A DNA stretch of 64,000 bases, from positions 1-64,000 of the forward strand of contig NZ_JAPRAQ010000026.1 of NCBI RefSeq assembly GCF_029989365.1. The letters are read 5' to 3'. The notes below the pieces were generated by a model. That model had not been told where the DNA came from, ran no database searches, and was given only the letters and a program-made list of their open reading frames with translations. This stretch comes from Bradyrhizobium sp. Arg816 (GTDB lineage: Bacteria > Pseudomonadota > Alphaproteobacteria > Rhizobiales > Xanthobacteraceae). Below are positions 24,783-33,472 of this stretch, in pieces. A program made the position numbers and the translations under genes. The stretch's first letter is position 1. Each line of letters begins with the position of its first letter.

Positions 24783-25544
24783 ATGTCCGGATTACCGCAC
24801 TCGCCGCACGCGCTCGTGACCGGTGGCGGTCGCGGCATCGGCCGCGCCATCGCAGCCTCTCTTGTCGGGGCAGGCGCAACCGTGACGGTGCTCGGCCGGA
24901 ACGCCGCTGTTCTAGAAGAGGCGGTCAGCGCAGGTGCCGCGCATTTTGCTGCGATCGCCGACGTCTCGAACGAATTATCACTGAAAGCCGCTATCGCTGA
25001 AGCGAGCGCGCGAAAGCCGATCGACATCCTGATCGCCAACGCGGGAAGTGCAGAAACCGCGCCGTTCGCGAAATCGGACGCTGCCCTGTTTGCGCGCATG
25101 ATGGACGTCAATTTCATGGGCGTCGTCCATGCCATCCAGGGCGTTCTGCCGGGCATGAAGGAGCGCCCCTATGGCCGCATTGTCGCAATTGCATCGACGG
25201 CCGGGCTCAAGGGCTATGCTTATGTCAGTGCCTACACGGCCGCCAAGCACGCCGTGGTCGGTCTCGTACGTTCGCTTGCGCTCGAGATGGCCGGAAGCAA
25301 CGTGACCGTCAACGCGGTCTGCCCGGGGTTCACCGATACCGATCTTGTCGCCGGCAGCATCGAGAACATCATCAAGAAGACCGGGAGAAGCCGCGAGCAG
25401 GCGATCGCCGAACTCGCGAAGCACAATCCGCAAGGGCGGCTGATCACGCCTCAAGAGGTGGCTGACGCAGTGCTTTGGTTGTGCGGCGAAGGCGCTGGTG
25501 CGATCACCGGGCAGGCGATTGCAGTCGCAGGCGGCGAAATCTAG
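24783..25544 (+). CDS. Short-chain dehydrogenase/reductase
   Basis: The 253-residue SDR has the cofactor motif TGGGRGIGRAIAASL (about 13-27), NAG at about 87-89, and the catalytic Ser-Tyr-Lys with YVSAYTAAKHA near 151. It probably oxidises a 3-hydroxyacyl-CoA or an alcohol with NAD(P). An AAGGAG site precedes the start. The enoyl-CoA hydratase follows after 31 nt, so the pair can carry out two consecutive beta-oxidation-like steps. Confidence 0.88.
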   Translation: MSGLPHSPHALVTGGGRGIGRAIAASLVGAGATVTVLGRNAAVLEEAVSAGAAHFAAIADVSNELSLKAAIAEASARKPIDILIANAGSAETAPFAKSDAALFARMMDVNFMGVVHAIQGVLPGMKERPYGRIVAIASTAGLKGYAYVSAYTAAKHAVVGLVRSLALEMAGSNVTVNAVCPGFTDTDLVAGSIENIIKKTGRSREQAIAELAKHNPQGRLITPQEVADAVLWLCGEGAGAITGQAIAVAGGEI

Positions 25545-25575
25545 TAGCGCGGAACAAACATAGTTAGGAGATCGC

Positions 25576-26412
25576 ATGAGCAGACCAGCTAATCCTGTGA
25601 CCGTGCCGCTCGCGGATTATTCGCCGCAGCACTTCCTGCTGGCGGTGGTCGACGGCGTTGCCACGGTGACGCTCAACCGTCCCGAGCGGAAGAATCCACT
25701 GACCTTCGAGAGCTATCGGGAACTGACGGATTTCTTCCGCGCCTGCGCTTTCGATGATGCAGTCAAGGCCATCATCGTCACCGGCGCCGGCGGTAACTTC
25801 TCGTCCGGCGGCGATGTGTTCGAGATCATCGGCCCGCTCGTGAAGATGGACACCAAGGGGCTGACCGCTTTCACGCGGATGACCGGCGACCTCGTCAAAG
25901 CGATGCGGGCCTGCCCTCAACCCATCGTGGCAGCGGTCGAGGGCATCTGCGCTGGCGCCGGCGCGATCATCGCGATGGCATCGGATATGCGGCTCGCGGC
26001 GAGCGGTGCGAAGGTCGCGTTCCTCTTCAATAAGGTCGGCCTTGGCGGCTGCGACATGGGCGCCTGCGCGATCCTGCCGCGGATCATCGGACAGTCCCGC
26101 GCCTCCGAGCTGCTCTACACCGGCCGGTTCATGACGGCGGAAGAGGGCGAGCGCTGGGGCTTTTTCAGCCGCATCGTCACGCCCGAGCAGGTGCTGCCCC
26201 AGGCGCAGTTGCTGGCCAAGCAGGTCGCGGAAGGGCCGACCTTCGGCAACACCATGACCAAGCGGATGCTGGCGATGGAATGGGCGATGTCGATTGAAGA
26301 GGCGATCGAAGCGGAAGCCGTTGCCCAGGCGCTGTGCATGACCACGGCGGATTTCGAGCGCGCCTTCGAAGCGTTCGCCAACAAGGTCAAGCCGGTCTTC
26401 AGGGGCGACTGA
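25576..26412 (+). CDS. Enoyl-CoA hydratase/isomerase family protein
   Basis: The 278-residue crotonase-fold protein has the oxyanion-hole segments ITGAGGNFSSGGDVFEI (about 70-86) and EGICAGAGAIIAMASDMRLA (about 121-140). In the aerobic 2-aminobenzoyl-CoA and related clusters, a hydratase of this type pairs with an SDR, matching the arrangement here. AGGAG precedes the ATG. Directly behind it lies a short decayed reading frame. Confidence 0.87.
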   Translation: MSRPANPVTVPLADYSPQHFLLAVVDGVATVTLNRPERKNPLTFESYRELTDFFRACAFDDAVKAIIVTGAGGNFSSGGDVFEIIGPLVKMDTKGLTAFTRMTGDLVKAMRACPQPIVAAVEGICAGAGAIIAMASDMRLAASGAKVAFLFNKVGLGGCDMGACAILPRIIGQSRASELLYTGRFMTAEEGERWGFFSRIVTPEQVLPQAQLLAKQVAEGPTFGNTMTKRMLAMEWAMSIEEAIEAEAVAQALCMTTADFERAFEAFANKVKPVFRGD

Positions 26413-26438
26413 GCCCCGGACTTGCTGCGGGAGGCTAG

Positions 26439-26597
26439 CAATGGGGATTTGCGCCGCAGTACTTGCACAGAACAGATCAGATTTTCCGCAACAACGTGCG
26501 CGACCGGCGGGATCTCGAGGAGCTGAGAATTAAGGCTAAGCCCAAGACCCGGGCCGAGCTCAAGGCGGAGGCGACAAAGCCGCTTGCGGCGGAGTGA
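26439..26597 (+). pseudogene. C-terminal gene remnant (52 codons, no start)
   Basis: Between the hydratase and the PhzS-like gene an in-frame stop (TAG, 26436-26438) is followed by an open stretch that reads WGFAPQYLHRTDQIFR, then a charged helical tail ending KPLAAE and TGA at 26595-26597. It has normal codon bias but no ATG or ribosome site, so it looks like the surviving 3' end of a deleted gene. A W-x-P-x-QY-type C-terminus recalls the large 2-aminobenzoyl-CoA monooxygenase/reductase flavoproteins that occupy this position in similar clusters; this identity is a guess. Confidence 0.45.
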
Positions 26598-26653
26598 CCG
26601 CCCGTGCGACTTTAGCCCCATTGCCTGGCGTATTTTCGAGTGGAGTAAGGGCG

Positions 26654-27904
26654 ATGAAGGCGATTATCGTCGGTGGCGGTATCGGTGGTCTCACCACGGC
26701 ATTGATGCTGCGCTCGCGCGGCATCGGGTGCGAGATTTTCGAGCAGGCCGACACGATCCGCGAGCTCGGCGTCGGCATCAACACGCTGCCGCATGCGATG
26801 CGGGAGCTTGCCGGTCTCGGTCTCCTCCAGCAGCTCGACGACGTCGCGATCCGCACCGACCAGCTCTATTACCTCAATCGCCACGGCCAGGAGGTCTGGC
26901 GCGAAGCCCGCGGCATCGACGCCGGCCATGACGTGCCGCAATTCTCGATTCACCGCGGCCGCCTTCAGGGCGTCATCCATCGCGCCGTCGAGGAGCGGCT
27001 CGGACCGGAGGCAATTCACACCGGCTGCCGCCTCGGCGCCTTCACGCAGGACGAGGGCGGCGTCACCGCTTATTTCTTCGACCGCTCGGGCGCGCACATT
27101 CATACTGCGCGCGGCGATATCCTGATCGGCGCTGACGGCATCCATTCACGCGTTCGCGACACGCTGTTCCCGAACGAGGGGCCGCCGTGCTGGAACGGCC
27201 TGATGCTATGGCGCGGTGCACGCGATTGGCCGCTGTTCCTCACCGGCAAGTCGATGATCGTGGCCGGCGGCCTCAACGCCAAGGTGGTGATCTATCCGAT
27301 CGCAGAGGGATCGAGCCCGGCGAGCCGTCTCACCAACTGGGCGGTGCTGGTGAAGGTCGGCGAAGGCAATGCCCCGCCGCCCCGGAAGGAAGACTGGTCG
27401 CGGCCCGGCCGGCGCGAGGAGTTGATGCCGCATGTCGCGCGCTTCTCGGTGCCCTATATCGACGTCAAGAGCCTGATCTCGGCAACGCCGGAATTCTACG
27501 AATATCCGACCTGCGACCGCGATCCCTTGCCTTACTGGTCGTCCGGGCGCGTTACGCTGCTCGGCGATGCCGCGCATCCCATGTATCCGGTCGGCTCCAA
27601 CGGCGCATCTCAGGCGATCCTCGACGCGCGCTGCCTTGCCGATGCGCTGGTGCGCGCCGAGCATCCGCGTCAGGCTTTGCTTGAATATGAGAAGAAGCGG
27701 CTGCCGATGACCGCTGACATCGTCCGCTCCAACCGGCGCGGCGGCCCCGAGGGCGTCATCGACGCCGTCGAGCAGCTTGCGCCCGATGGCTTCGACAACG
27801 TCGACAACGTGCTGAGCTATTCCCAGCGCGAGGCGATCGTGCGCGGCTACGCCACCAAGGCCGGCTTCGCCGCCGTGCCGGGACTTGCGGCGGTGCGCGC
27901 TTGA
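26654..27904 (+). CDS. PhzS-like flavin-dependent monooxygenase
   Basis: The 416-residue class A flavoprotein has the FAD motif VGGGIGGLTTALMLRSRGIG (about 5-24), the DG motif GADGIHSRVRDTLFP and the ribityl motif LLGDAAHPMYPVGSNGASQA (about 310-329). It is closest in layout to PhzS (phenazine carboxylate hydroxylase) and salicylate/6-hydroxynicotinate hydroxylases. It could hydroxylate a ring at expense of NADH. The cupin gene converges 9 bp downstream. The start is placed 20 codons inside the longest frame, at the FAD motif. Confidence 0.85.
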   Translation: MKAIIVGGGIGGLTTALMLRSRGIGCEIFEQADTIRELGVGINTLPHAMRELAGLGLLQQLDDVAIRTDQLYYLNRHGQEVWREARGIDAGHDVPQFSIHRGRLQGVIHRAVEERLGPEAIHTGCRLGAFTQDEGGVTAYFFDRSGAHIHTARGDILIGADGIHSRVRDTLFPNEGPPCWNGLMLWRGARDWPLFLTGKSMIVAGGLNAKVVIYPIAEGSSPASRLTNWAVLVKVGEGNAPPPRKEDWSRPGRREELMPHVARFSVPYIDVKSLISATPEFYEYPTCDRDPLPYWSSGRVTLLGDAAHPMYPVGSNGASQAILDARCLADALVRAEHPRQALLEYEKKRLPMTADIVRSNRRGGPEGVIDAVEQLAPDGFDNVDNVLSYSQREAIVRGYATKAGFAAVPGLAAVRA

Positions 27905-27913
27905 GACTCGCTG

Positions 27914-28372
27914 CTAGCCGCCGGGCGGCGGCGGCGGCAGGAAGTGGATGTTGAACTCGGCGGCCATCGCCACCACGTCCTCGGGCTTCTGTTCCTTCAT
28001 GTTGTGAAGGCCCCAGAACAAGTCGAACAGCTTTCGGGTCGGCGACACCCAGAACAGCACCTTTGCAGTCTGCTCCGACTTGTTGAAGATGCCGTGCGGC
28101 ACGCCCATGCCGAGGCGGATCAGATCGCCCGCGGTCGCCTGCGACTCCGAATTGCCGAGCACGAAGTCGAGCTTGCCCTCGAGCATGTAGAGATACTCAT
28201 CTTGGTCGGGATGGATGTGCGGCGGCACGAATGTGCCCGGCGGCAATGTCGCGTGCCAGGAGAAGCTGTGCTCGGTATTGCTCTTCGGCACATAGGTCTG
28301 GCCGAGGATGTTCCAGGAAATGCCCTGGATCCCTTCATTGGCCCGTGTGATGCCGGTGATCTCGCTCTTCAT
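27914..28372 (-). CDS. Cupin-domain protein
   Basis: The 152-residue product is a single cupin barrel with both motifs: PHIHPDQDEYLYMLEG (metal-ligand His, His, Glu) and the later GVPHGIFNK histidine. Small cupins in such clusters act as ring-cleaving dioxygenases or isomerases, or bind ligand. GGGAGG precedes the start. It lies 27 nt downstream of the substrate-binding-protein gene in the same direction, so the two probably form an operon. The C-terminus is proline-rich. Confidence 0.85.
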   Translation of the reverse strand: MKSEITGITRANEGIQGISWNILGQTYVPKSNTEHSFSWHATLPPGTFVPPHIHPDQDEYLYMLEGKLDFVLGNSESQATAGDLIRLGMGVPHGIFNKSEQTAKVLFWVSPTRKLFDLFWGLHNMKEQKPEDVVAMAAEFNIHFLPPPPPGG

Positions 28373-28399
28373 TGCAGTCCTCCCGTAACGCGATGCAGC

Positions 28400-29575
28400 T
28401 TAGTTTGCCGCCTTGCAGTCCTTGGCATAGCGGTCGCCATAGTTCTCGAAGACCTTCTCAACGATCTCGGTCTGGAACTTGCCGTCCGCACGCTTGGCGA
28501 CCTTGGTCAGATAGAAATCCTGGATCGGATAGCCGTTGGTGTTGAACTTGAACGCGCCGCGCAGAGAGGTGAAGTCGGCCTTCTTCAGCGCAGCCCCAAC
28601 CGCATCCTTGTTCGAGAGATCGCCTTTCACGGCCTTGACTGCGCTGTCGATCAGCATCGCGGCGTCATAGGCCTGGAAAGCGTAGGTGCCGGGCACGACG
28701 TTGTAGGCGGCTTCATAGGCCGCGACGAACTTCTTGTTCTGGGGATTGTCGAGATTGGGCGCCCAGTTCGCGCCGCCGAACATGCCGACGGCCGCATCCT
28801 GCTGCGCCGGCAAGGTCGATTCATCCACCGTGAAAGCCGAGAGCACCGGAATGCTGTCGGCAAGGCCGGCCTGCCGGTATTGCTTGACGAGATTGACGCC
28901 GAGGCCGCCCGGCATGAACGTGAACAGCGCATCGGGCTTCTGCGACGAGATCTTGGAAATTTCCGGCTGGAAGTCCAGCGTGTTCAGCGGCATGTAGGAT
29001 TCTTCGACGATCTCGCCCTTGTAGTCGAGCTTGAAGCCCGCCACTGAATCCTTGCCGGCCTGATAGTTCGGCACCATCAGATACATGCGCTTGTAGCCGC
29101 GATCCTGCGCGACCTTGCCGAGGATCTCGTGGACCTGGTCGTTCTGGTACGATGTCACATAGAAGAACGGGTTGCAGTCCTTGCCGGCGAAGGTCGATGG
29201 GCCGGCGTTGGGGCTGATCAGGAACGTCTTGGACTCCGTAATGGGGCGGTGGATCGCCTGGAGGATGTTGGAGAAGATCGGGCCGACCACGAAGTCGACC
29301 TTGTCGCGCTCCAGTAGGCCCTTGACCTTCGTGACCGCCGCGTCGGGCTTCAACTCGTCATCGGCGACGATCACCTCGACATCTCGGCCGCCCATCTTGC
29401 CGCCGAGATCTTTCACGGCGAGCGCAAAGCCGTCGCGGACCTGCTGGCCAAGCGCGGCGGCGGGGCCCGACAGGGTCACGACCACGCCCAGCTTGATCTT
29501 CTCCTGGGCGAGGGAAGGGCTCACCGCGGTGCCGAGCAGCAGGGCGGCAGCGGCAAAGGTCATTTGCGTCTTCAT
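28400..29575 (-). CDS. Branched-chain-type ABC substrate-binding protein
   Basis: The 391-residue product has a signal peptide (MKTQMTFAAAALLLGTAVSP, cut near SLA-QE) and a Leu/Ile/Val-type periplasmic-binding fold (KLGVVVTLSGPAAALGQQVR). Members of this group near aromatic-CoA genes bind aromatic acids. The membrane components (LivH/M/G/F-like) are not next to it, so it would have to share a transporter coded elsewhere. A candidate MarR operator lies about 144 bp upstream (29719-29732). Confidence 0.88.
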   Translation of the reverse strand: MKTQMTFAAAALLLGTAVSPSLAQEKIKLGVVVTLSGPAAALGQQVRDGFALAVKDLGGKMGGRDVEVIVADDELKPDAAVTKVKGLLERDKVDFVVGPIFSNILQAIHRPITESKTFLISPNAGPSTFAGKDCNPFFYVTSYQNDQVHEILGKVAQDRGYKRMYLMVPNYQAGKDSVAGFKLDYKGEIVEESYMPLNTLDFQPEISKISSQKPDALFTFMPGGLGVNLVKQYRQAGLADSIPVLSAFTVDESTLPAQQDAAVGMFGGANWAPNLDNPQNKKFVAAYEAAYNVVPGTYAFQAYDAAMLIDSAVKAVKGDLSNKDAVGAALKKADFTSLRGAFKFNTNGYPIQDFYLTKVAKRADGKFQTEIVEKVFENYGDRYAKDCKAAN

Positions 29576-29718
29576 GATGTGTCCCCCGTGACGATCGGGC
29601 TTGCGCAGCAAGCCGCGTATTCCAATCCAAGCTTATGCCGATGATGGCGGCCGCGGCAAGCAAGCTCAAGGCGTGGCCATCCTGCGGGCAGTGGCGTATG
29701 CAAGCGGCGCGCCAGTTA

Positions 29719-29732
29719 TTTGAAGCCTAAAG
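29719..29732. promoter_or_regulatory. Candidate MarR operator 1
   Basis: TTTGAAGCCTAAAG with TTA in front, an imperfect palindrome shared with sites 2 and 3. It lies in the divergent gap on the side of the substrate-binding-protein gene. Confidence 0.5.
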
Positions 29733-29786
29733 AAATTCGGTGCGGTCGATTGTTGCAGCTTTGGGCTTGCAGCCGGGGCCGATTTA

Positions 29787-29800
29787 TTTGAAGCTCAAAA
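29787..29800. promoter_or_regulatory. Candidate MarR operator 2
   Basis: TTTGAAGCTCAAAA, whose TTTGA and TCAAA arms are exact inverted repeats, 35 bp before the marR start. It fits autoregulation. Confidence 0.55.
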
Positions 29801-29834
29801 CGTTGGGGAATCCGTGCTGGCGCCAAGGCCGGCC

Positions 29835-30344
29835 ATGAGTGACTGCATCGAGATGCTCGATTCCGAGACCAAGGCCGTCGAGACGCCGGAGGACCACGCC
29901 GAAGAGCTTCGGCTGTGGCTGCGTCTGCTCACCTGCACGACGCTGATCGAAGGTGAAGTCCGCGGCCGCCTGCGGCAGCGCTTCGACGTCACGCTGCCCC
30001 GGTTCGACCTGATGGCGCAGCTCGACAAGGCGCCCGACGGCATGACGCTGTCCGACGTCTCCAAGCGCATGATGGTGTCCAACGGCAACGTCACCGGCCT
30101 CGTCGAACGGCTGGTGGAATCGGGCCATCTCGACCGGCGCACCTCGGAGACGGACCGCCGCGTCCAGGTGATCCGCCTCACAAAGCTGGGCCGCGCCGAG
30201 TTTCGCAGGATGGCTGCTGAGCACGAGACCTGGATTGCCGATCTGTTCGCCGACCTGACCCCGAAGGATGTCCGCGAATTGATGCGGCTCCTGGCCAAGA
30301 CAAAGGCATCGGCGCAGAAATCGGCCGGTCGCCGCCGGCCGTAG
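29835..30344 (+). CDS. MarR-family transcriptional regulator
   Basis: The 169-residue product has the winged-helix MarR domain: LPRFDLMAQLDKAPDGMTLSDVSKRMMVSNGNVTGLVERLVESG, then the wing with DRRTSETDRRVQVIRLTKLG. Relatives beside CoA-ligase genes respond to aromatic acids or their CoA esters. Sites 1-3 suggest that it controls the binding-protein gene, itself and the ligase gene. A GTG seven codons upstream is an alternative start. The gene is transcribed away from the binding-protein gene. Confidence 0.88.
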   Translation: MSDCIEMLDSETKAVETPEDHAEELRLWLRLLTCTTLIEGEVRGRLRQRFDVTLPRFDLMAQLDKAPDGMTLSDVSKRMMVSNGNVTGLVERLVESGHLDRRTSETDRRVQVIRLTKLGRAEFRRMAAEHETWIADLFADLTPKDVRELMRLLAKTKASAQKSAGRRRP

Positions 30345-30411
30345 TCCGCCAGTCCCACCTTGCCGCAGGAAAATGCATGGGATGCCCAAAATCCGCTATT
30401 GCGCCGAATTG

Positions 30412-30425
30412 TTTTAAGCCTAAAA
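30412..30425. promoter_or_regulatory. Candidate MarR operator 3
   Basis: TTTTAAGCCTAAAA, 52 bp before the ligase start; it matches site 1 in 12 of 14 positions. It gives the ligase-ridA pair its own control site. Confidence 0.55.
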
Positions 30426-30476
30426 TGTTTTCCAGATGATGCTGCCGGGTGCTTTCCATGCTGAAAGGAGCGTGCG

Positions 30477-32168
30477 ATGGCCAACGCCGCTAAGGCTCAA
30501 GAGTCGGGTTCGTATGACGGCAACGCCGCGACGGCCCACGTCGATACATTCGCACGGCAGCATCTGCCGCCGCGAGAGTTCTGGCCCGAATTCATCTTCA
30601 CGCGGCCGGAGCTGCACTATCCGCCGCGATTGAACTGCGTCAGCTATTTTCTCGACCGCTGGGTCGAGCAGGGCCACGGTGACGCGTCCTGCGTCATCAG
30701 TCCGGCCGTCAGCTACACCTATCGCGAGCTGCAAGCGCTCGTGAACCGCATCGCCAACGTGCTGGTTCGCAAGCTTGGTCTCGTAACCGGCGGACGCGTG
30801 CTGCTGCGCTCCGCCAACAACCCGATGATGGTTGCGACCTATCTCGCTGTGATCAAGGCTGGCGGCATCGTCGTGGCGACTATGCCTCTGCTGCGCGCCA
30901 AGGAACTATCTTATCCGATTCAGAAGGCGGAGATTGCACTCGCGCTCTGCGACGGAAAACTCTCGGAGGAGATGGAGAAGGCGAAAGCGGCAGCGCCCGG
31001 CCTCAAGCACGTGGTCTATTGGGGCAACGGCGCGTCGGACTCGCTCGAGGCGCTGATTGCTGATGCGAGCCCGGAGTTCAAGGCGGCCGATACCGCCGCC
31101 GATGACATCTGCCTGATTGCCTTCACGTCGGGCACGACGGGCGATCCCAAGGGCACCATGCATTTCCATCGGGATATGCTGGCGGTCTGCGACGGTTATG
31201 CGCACAACATCTTGAGGGCGGAGCAGAAGGATCGCTTCGTCGGTTCAGCGCCGCTCGCCTTTACCTTCGGCTTCGGCGGCGTGTTGTTTCCGATGCATAT
31301 CGGCGCTTCCTTCGTCGTGCTGGACAAGACGACGCCGGACGACATGCTAACGGCGATCGAGCAATACAAGACCTCGGTCTGCTTCACCGCGCCGACCGCC
31401 TATCGCGCCATGATCGGCAAGCTCGCGGGTCGCGACATCTCTTCGCTGCGCAAGTGCATTTCTGCCGGCGAGACCCTTCCCAAGCCGACATTCGATGCCT
31501 GGCTCAAGGCCACCGGCATCAAGCTGATGGACGGCATCGGTTCGACCGAGCTGCTGCACATCTTCATCAGCGCGACCGAGGACGAGATCCGTCCCGGCGC
31601 AACCGGCAAACCCGTGCCGGGTTACGAAGCAAAAATCGTCGATGACGACGGCAATGACCTGCCGCCGGGCACGATGGGGCGGCTCGCGGTGCGCGGCCCG
31701 ACCGGCTGCCGCTATCTCGCCGACGAGCGGCAGCGCAAATACGTCCAGAACGGCTGGAATATCACCGGCGATACCTATCTGATGGATAGCGACGGCTACT
31801 TCTGGTACCAGTCGCGCTCCGACGACATGATCGTGTCGGCCGGGTACAACATCGCGGGCACGGATGTGGAGGCGGCGCTGCTGACGCATCCATCCGTAGC
31901 CGAGTGCGGCGTCGTCGGTGCGCCGGACGAGGCGCGTGGCATGATCGTAAAGGCTTATATCATCGCCGCCTCCGGTGTGACGCCGGACGCTCAACTCGCA
32001 GCGGAGTTGCAGGAGCATGTCAAACGTGAGATTGCGCCTTATAAGTATCCGCGCGCGATCGAGTTCGTGGCGCAACTGCCGAAGACCGAGACCGGCAAGT
32101 TGAAGCGATTTGCCCTGCGGCAGTTGGCGCAGGCTGCAGCGACGTCCTCTGGCGTTGCGGCGGAATAA
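30477..32168 (+). CDS. 2-aminobenzoate/benzoate-CoA ligase-like enzyme
   Basis: The 563-residue AMP-forming ligase starts with the segment AHVDTFARQHLPPREFWPEF seen in 2-aminobenzoate-CoA ligases. The P-loop is FTSGTTGDPKGTMHFH (about 219-234), the hinge QSRSDDMIVSAGYNIAGTDVE (about 445) and the catalytic lysine in LPKTETGKLKRF (about 540). It should activate an aromatic acid such as anthranilate to its CoA ester. AAGGAG precedes the start. The ridA gene follows by 15 nt. Confidence 0.85.
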   Translation: MANAAKAQESGSYDGNAATAHVDTFARQHLPPREFWPEFIFTRPELHYPPRLNCVSYFLDRWVEQGHGDASCVISPAVSYTYRELQALVNRIANVLVRKLGLVTGGRVLLRSANNPMMVATYLAVIKAGGIVVATMPLLRAKELSYPIQKAEIALALCDGKLSEEMEKAKAAAPGLKHVVYWGNGASDSLEALIADASPEFKAADTAADDICLIAFTSGTTGDPKGTMHFHRDMLAVCDGYAHNILRAEQKDRFVGSAPLAFTFGFGGVLFPMHIGASFVVLDKTTPDDMLTAIEQYKTSVCFTAPTAYRAMIGKLAGRDISSLRKCISAGETLPKPTFDAWLKATGIKLMDGIGSTELLHIFISATEDEIRPGATGKPVPGYEAKIVDDDGNDLPPGTMGRLAVRGPTGCRYLADERQRKYVQNGWNITGDTYLMDSDGYFWYQSRSDDMIVSAGYNIAGTDVEAALLTHPSVAECGVVGAPDEARGMIVKAYIIAASGVTPDAQLAAELQEHVKREIAPYKYPRAIEFVAQLPKTETGKLKRFALRQLAQAAATSSGVAAE

Positions 32169-32183
32169 GAGAAGGATGAAGAA

Positions 32184-32648
32184 TTGTCCGTGACGACGCC
32201 GAAAGGCCCGCACCTCGCGGTGCTGCCGACAGCAGCCGAGGGCGAAACCGGCTCCAGGGCGCAGGTGCTCCAACCGTCCGGCTGGCCGCTACCGAAAGGC
32301 TATGCCAACGGCATGGCCGCCGAGGGACGCATCGTCGTCACCGGCGGCGTGATCGGTTGGGACGCCGAAGAGCGTCTCGCGGACGGCTTTGTCGCACAGG
32401 TGCGCCAAGCCCTGAGCAACGTCGCCGAGATATTAGCCGAGGCGGGTGCGCGGCCCGAGCACCTCGTGCGGCTGACCTGGTACGTCGTCGACATGGACGA
32501 ATACCTGGCGAACCTGAGGGAGCTCGGCAAGAGCTACCGTGCCACCTTCGGTGCGCACTATCCTGCGATGGCGCTGGTGCAGGTCGTCCGCCTCGTCGAG
32601 AAGGCGGCGCGCGTCGAGATCGAAGCCACCGCCGTCATTCCCCGCTAA
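32184..32648 (+). CDS. RidA-family enamine/imine deaminase
   Basis: The 154-residue product is of the RidA/YjgF family (GGVIGWDAEERLADGFVAQVRQALSN, then ARPEHLVRLTWYVVDMDEY), with a 40-residue N-terminal extension. The C-terminal RVEIEATAVIPR includes the usual region near the active-site Arg. It may hydrolyse a reactive enamine formed when the aromatic amine ring is broken. The start is TTG 32184, without an ATG nearby. It is cotranscribed with the CoA ligase. Confidence 0.85.
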   Translation: MSVTTPKGPHLAVLPTAAEGETGSRAQVLQPSGWPLPKGYANGMAAEGRIVVTGGVIGWDAEERLADGFVAQVRQALSNVAEILAEAGARPEHLVRLTWYVVDMDEYLANLRELGKSYRATFGAHYPAMALVQVVRLVEKAARVEIEATAVIPR

Positions 32649-32652
32649 GCGC

Positions 32653-33381
32653 CTAGCTGGCCCTGGCGAGATCGTCGTCCTCGGGCGAATTCAGATAGAC
32701 GCCCGATACGGTGTCGACCCAGCACAGATGGTCGTGCACCTTCTTGACGCCCTCGACGTTCTCCGCCGCAACGACGGCAGCCTGACGCGCGCGTTCCTCA
32801 GTGATGACACCGCTGAGATGAACGATGCCGTCCCGGACGATGACGTTCAGTCCGAACGGGCACCAGTCATTTTTCTCCATGGTGTCGATGATGCGGCCGC
32901 GAATGTGATCGTCGTCGGCCGTCGGATCCGGTACCTCGCGGGCGAGCCCCGCCACCGCCTGCAATAGATTGGCGCGCGAGACGATGCCGACGACCTTGTC
33001 GCCGCGCACCACCGGCAGCCGCTTCACGTTGTTCCGTTCCATGAGATCGACGATCTCCGCGAGCGCCGTATCCTCGGTGATGGTCACGACCGAGGCGGTC
33101 ATCACCTCCGAGACCTTGCGGCCATGCTCGTGGACGAAATCGCTGGCGGAGTTACCGGGGCCGAGGATGAACCGCAGCCAGCGGCCTCGCTTGCGCCCGG
33201 TGCCGATTTCGCTGCGGCGGACGAAATCCCCCTCTGAGACCACGCCGACCAGCTTGCCGGCATCGTCGACCACGGTGAGGCCGCTGACGTGCCGCTTCAG
33301 CATGATGTTTGCCGCCTCGACGATGCTGGTGTGGGGGGCAACCGAGATGACCGAGCGGGTCATGATCTGGTGGGCGCGCAT
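32653..33381 (-). CDS. CBS-pair and BON domain protein
   Basis: The 242-residue product has two CBS motifs (MRAHQIMTRSVISVAPHTSI... at 1-60 and VSEVMTASVVTITEDTALAE at about 92-150) followed by a BON domain (about 165-235). CBS pairs bind adenine nucleotides; BON domains bind lipid or act as lids. The ATG at 33379-33381 is preferred over one seven codons earlier. A perfect FixK/FNR box lies 66 bp upstream (33447-33460), giving an expected transcript start near 33412. Low-oxygen induction is therefore likely. Confidence 0.87.
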   Translation of the reverse strand: MRAHQIMTRSVISVAPHTSIVEAANIMLKRHVSGLTVVDDAGKLVGVVSEGDFVRRSEIGTGRKRGRWLRFILGPGNSASDFVHEHGRKVSEVMTASVVTITEDTALAEIVDLMERNNVKRLPVVRGDKVVGIVSRANLLQAVAGLAREVPDPTADDDHIRGRIIDTMEKNDWCPFGLNVIVRDGIVHLSGVITEERARQAAVVAAENVEGVKKVHDHLCWVDTVSGVYLNSPEDDDLARAS

Positions 33382-33446
33382 GGGGAAGCTCCGCAAGTTC
33401 ACACGATATCGATGTGTGGAGCTTAGGTCACCGGCAGGAAGCTGAT

Positions 33447-33460
33447 TTGACTTAAGTCAA
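33447..33460. promoter_or_regulatory. FixK/FNR-type box
   Basis: TTGACTTAAGTCAA is a perfect 14-bp palindrome, centred about 72 bp before the CBS-BON gene start. With class II spacing (-41.5) the start of transcription would be near 33412, leaving a 31-nt leader. Confidence 0.7.
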
Positions 33461-33472
33461 GCTGGTCCGCAC

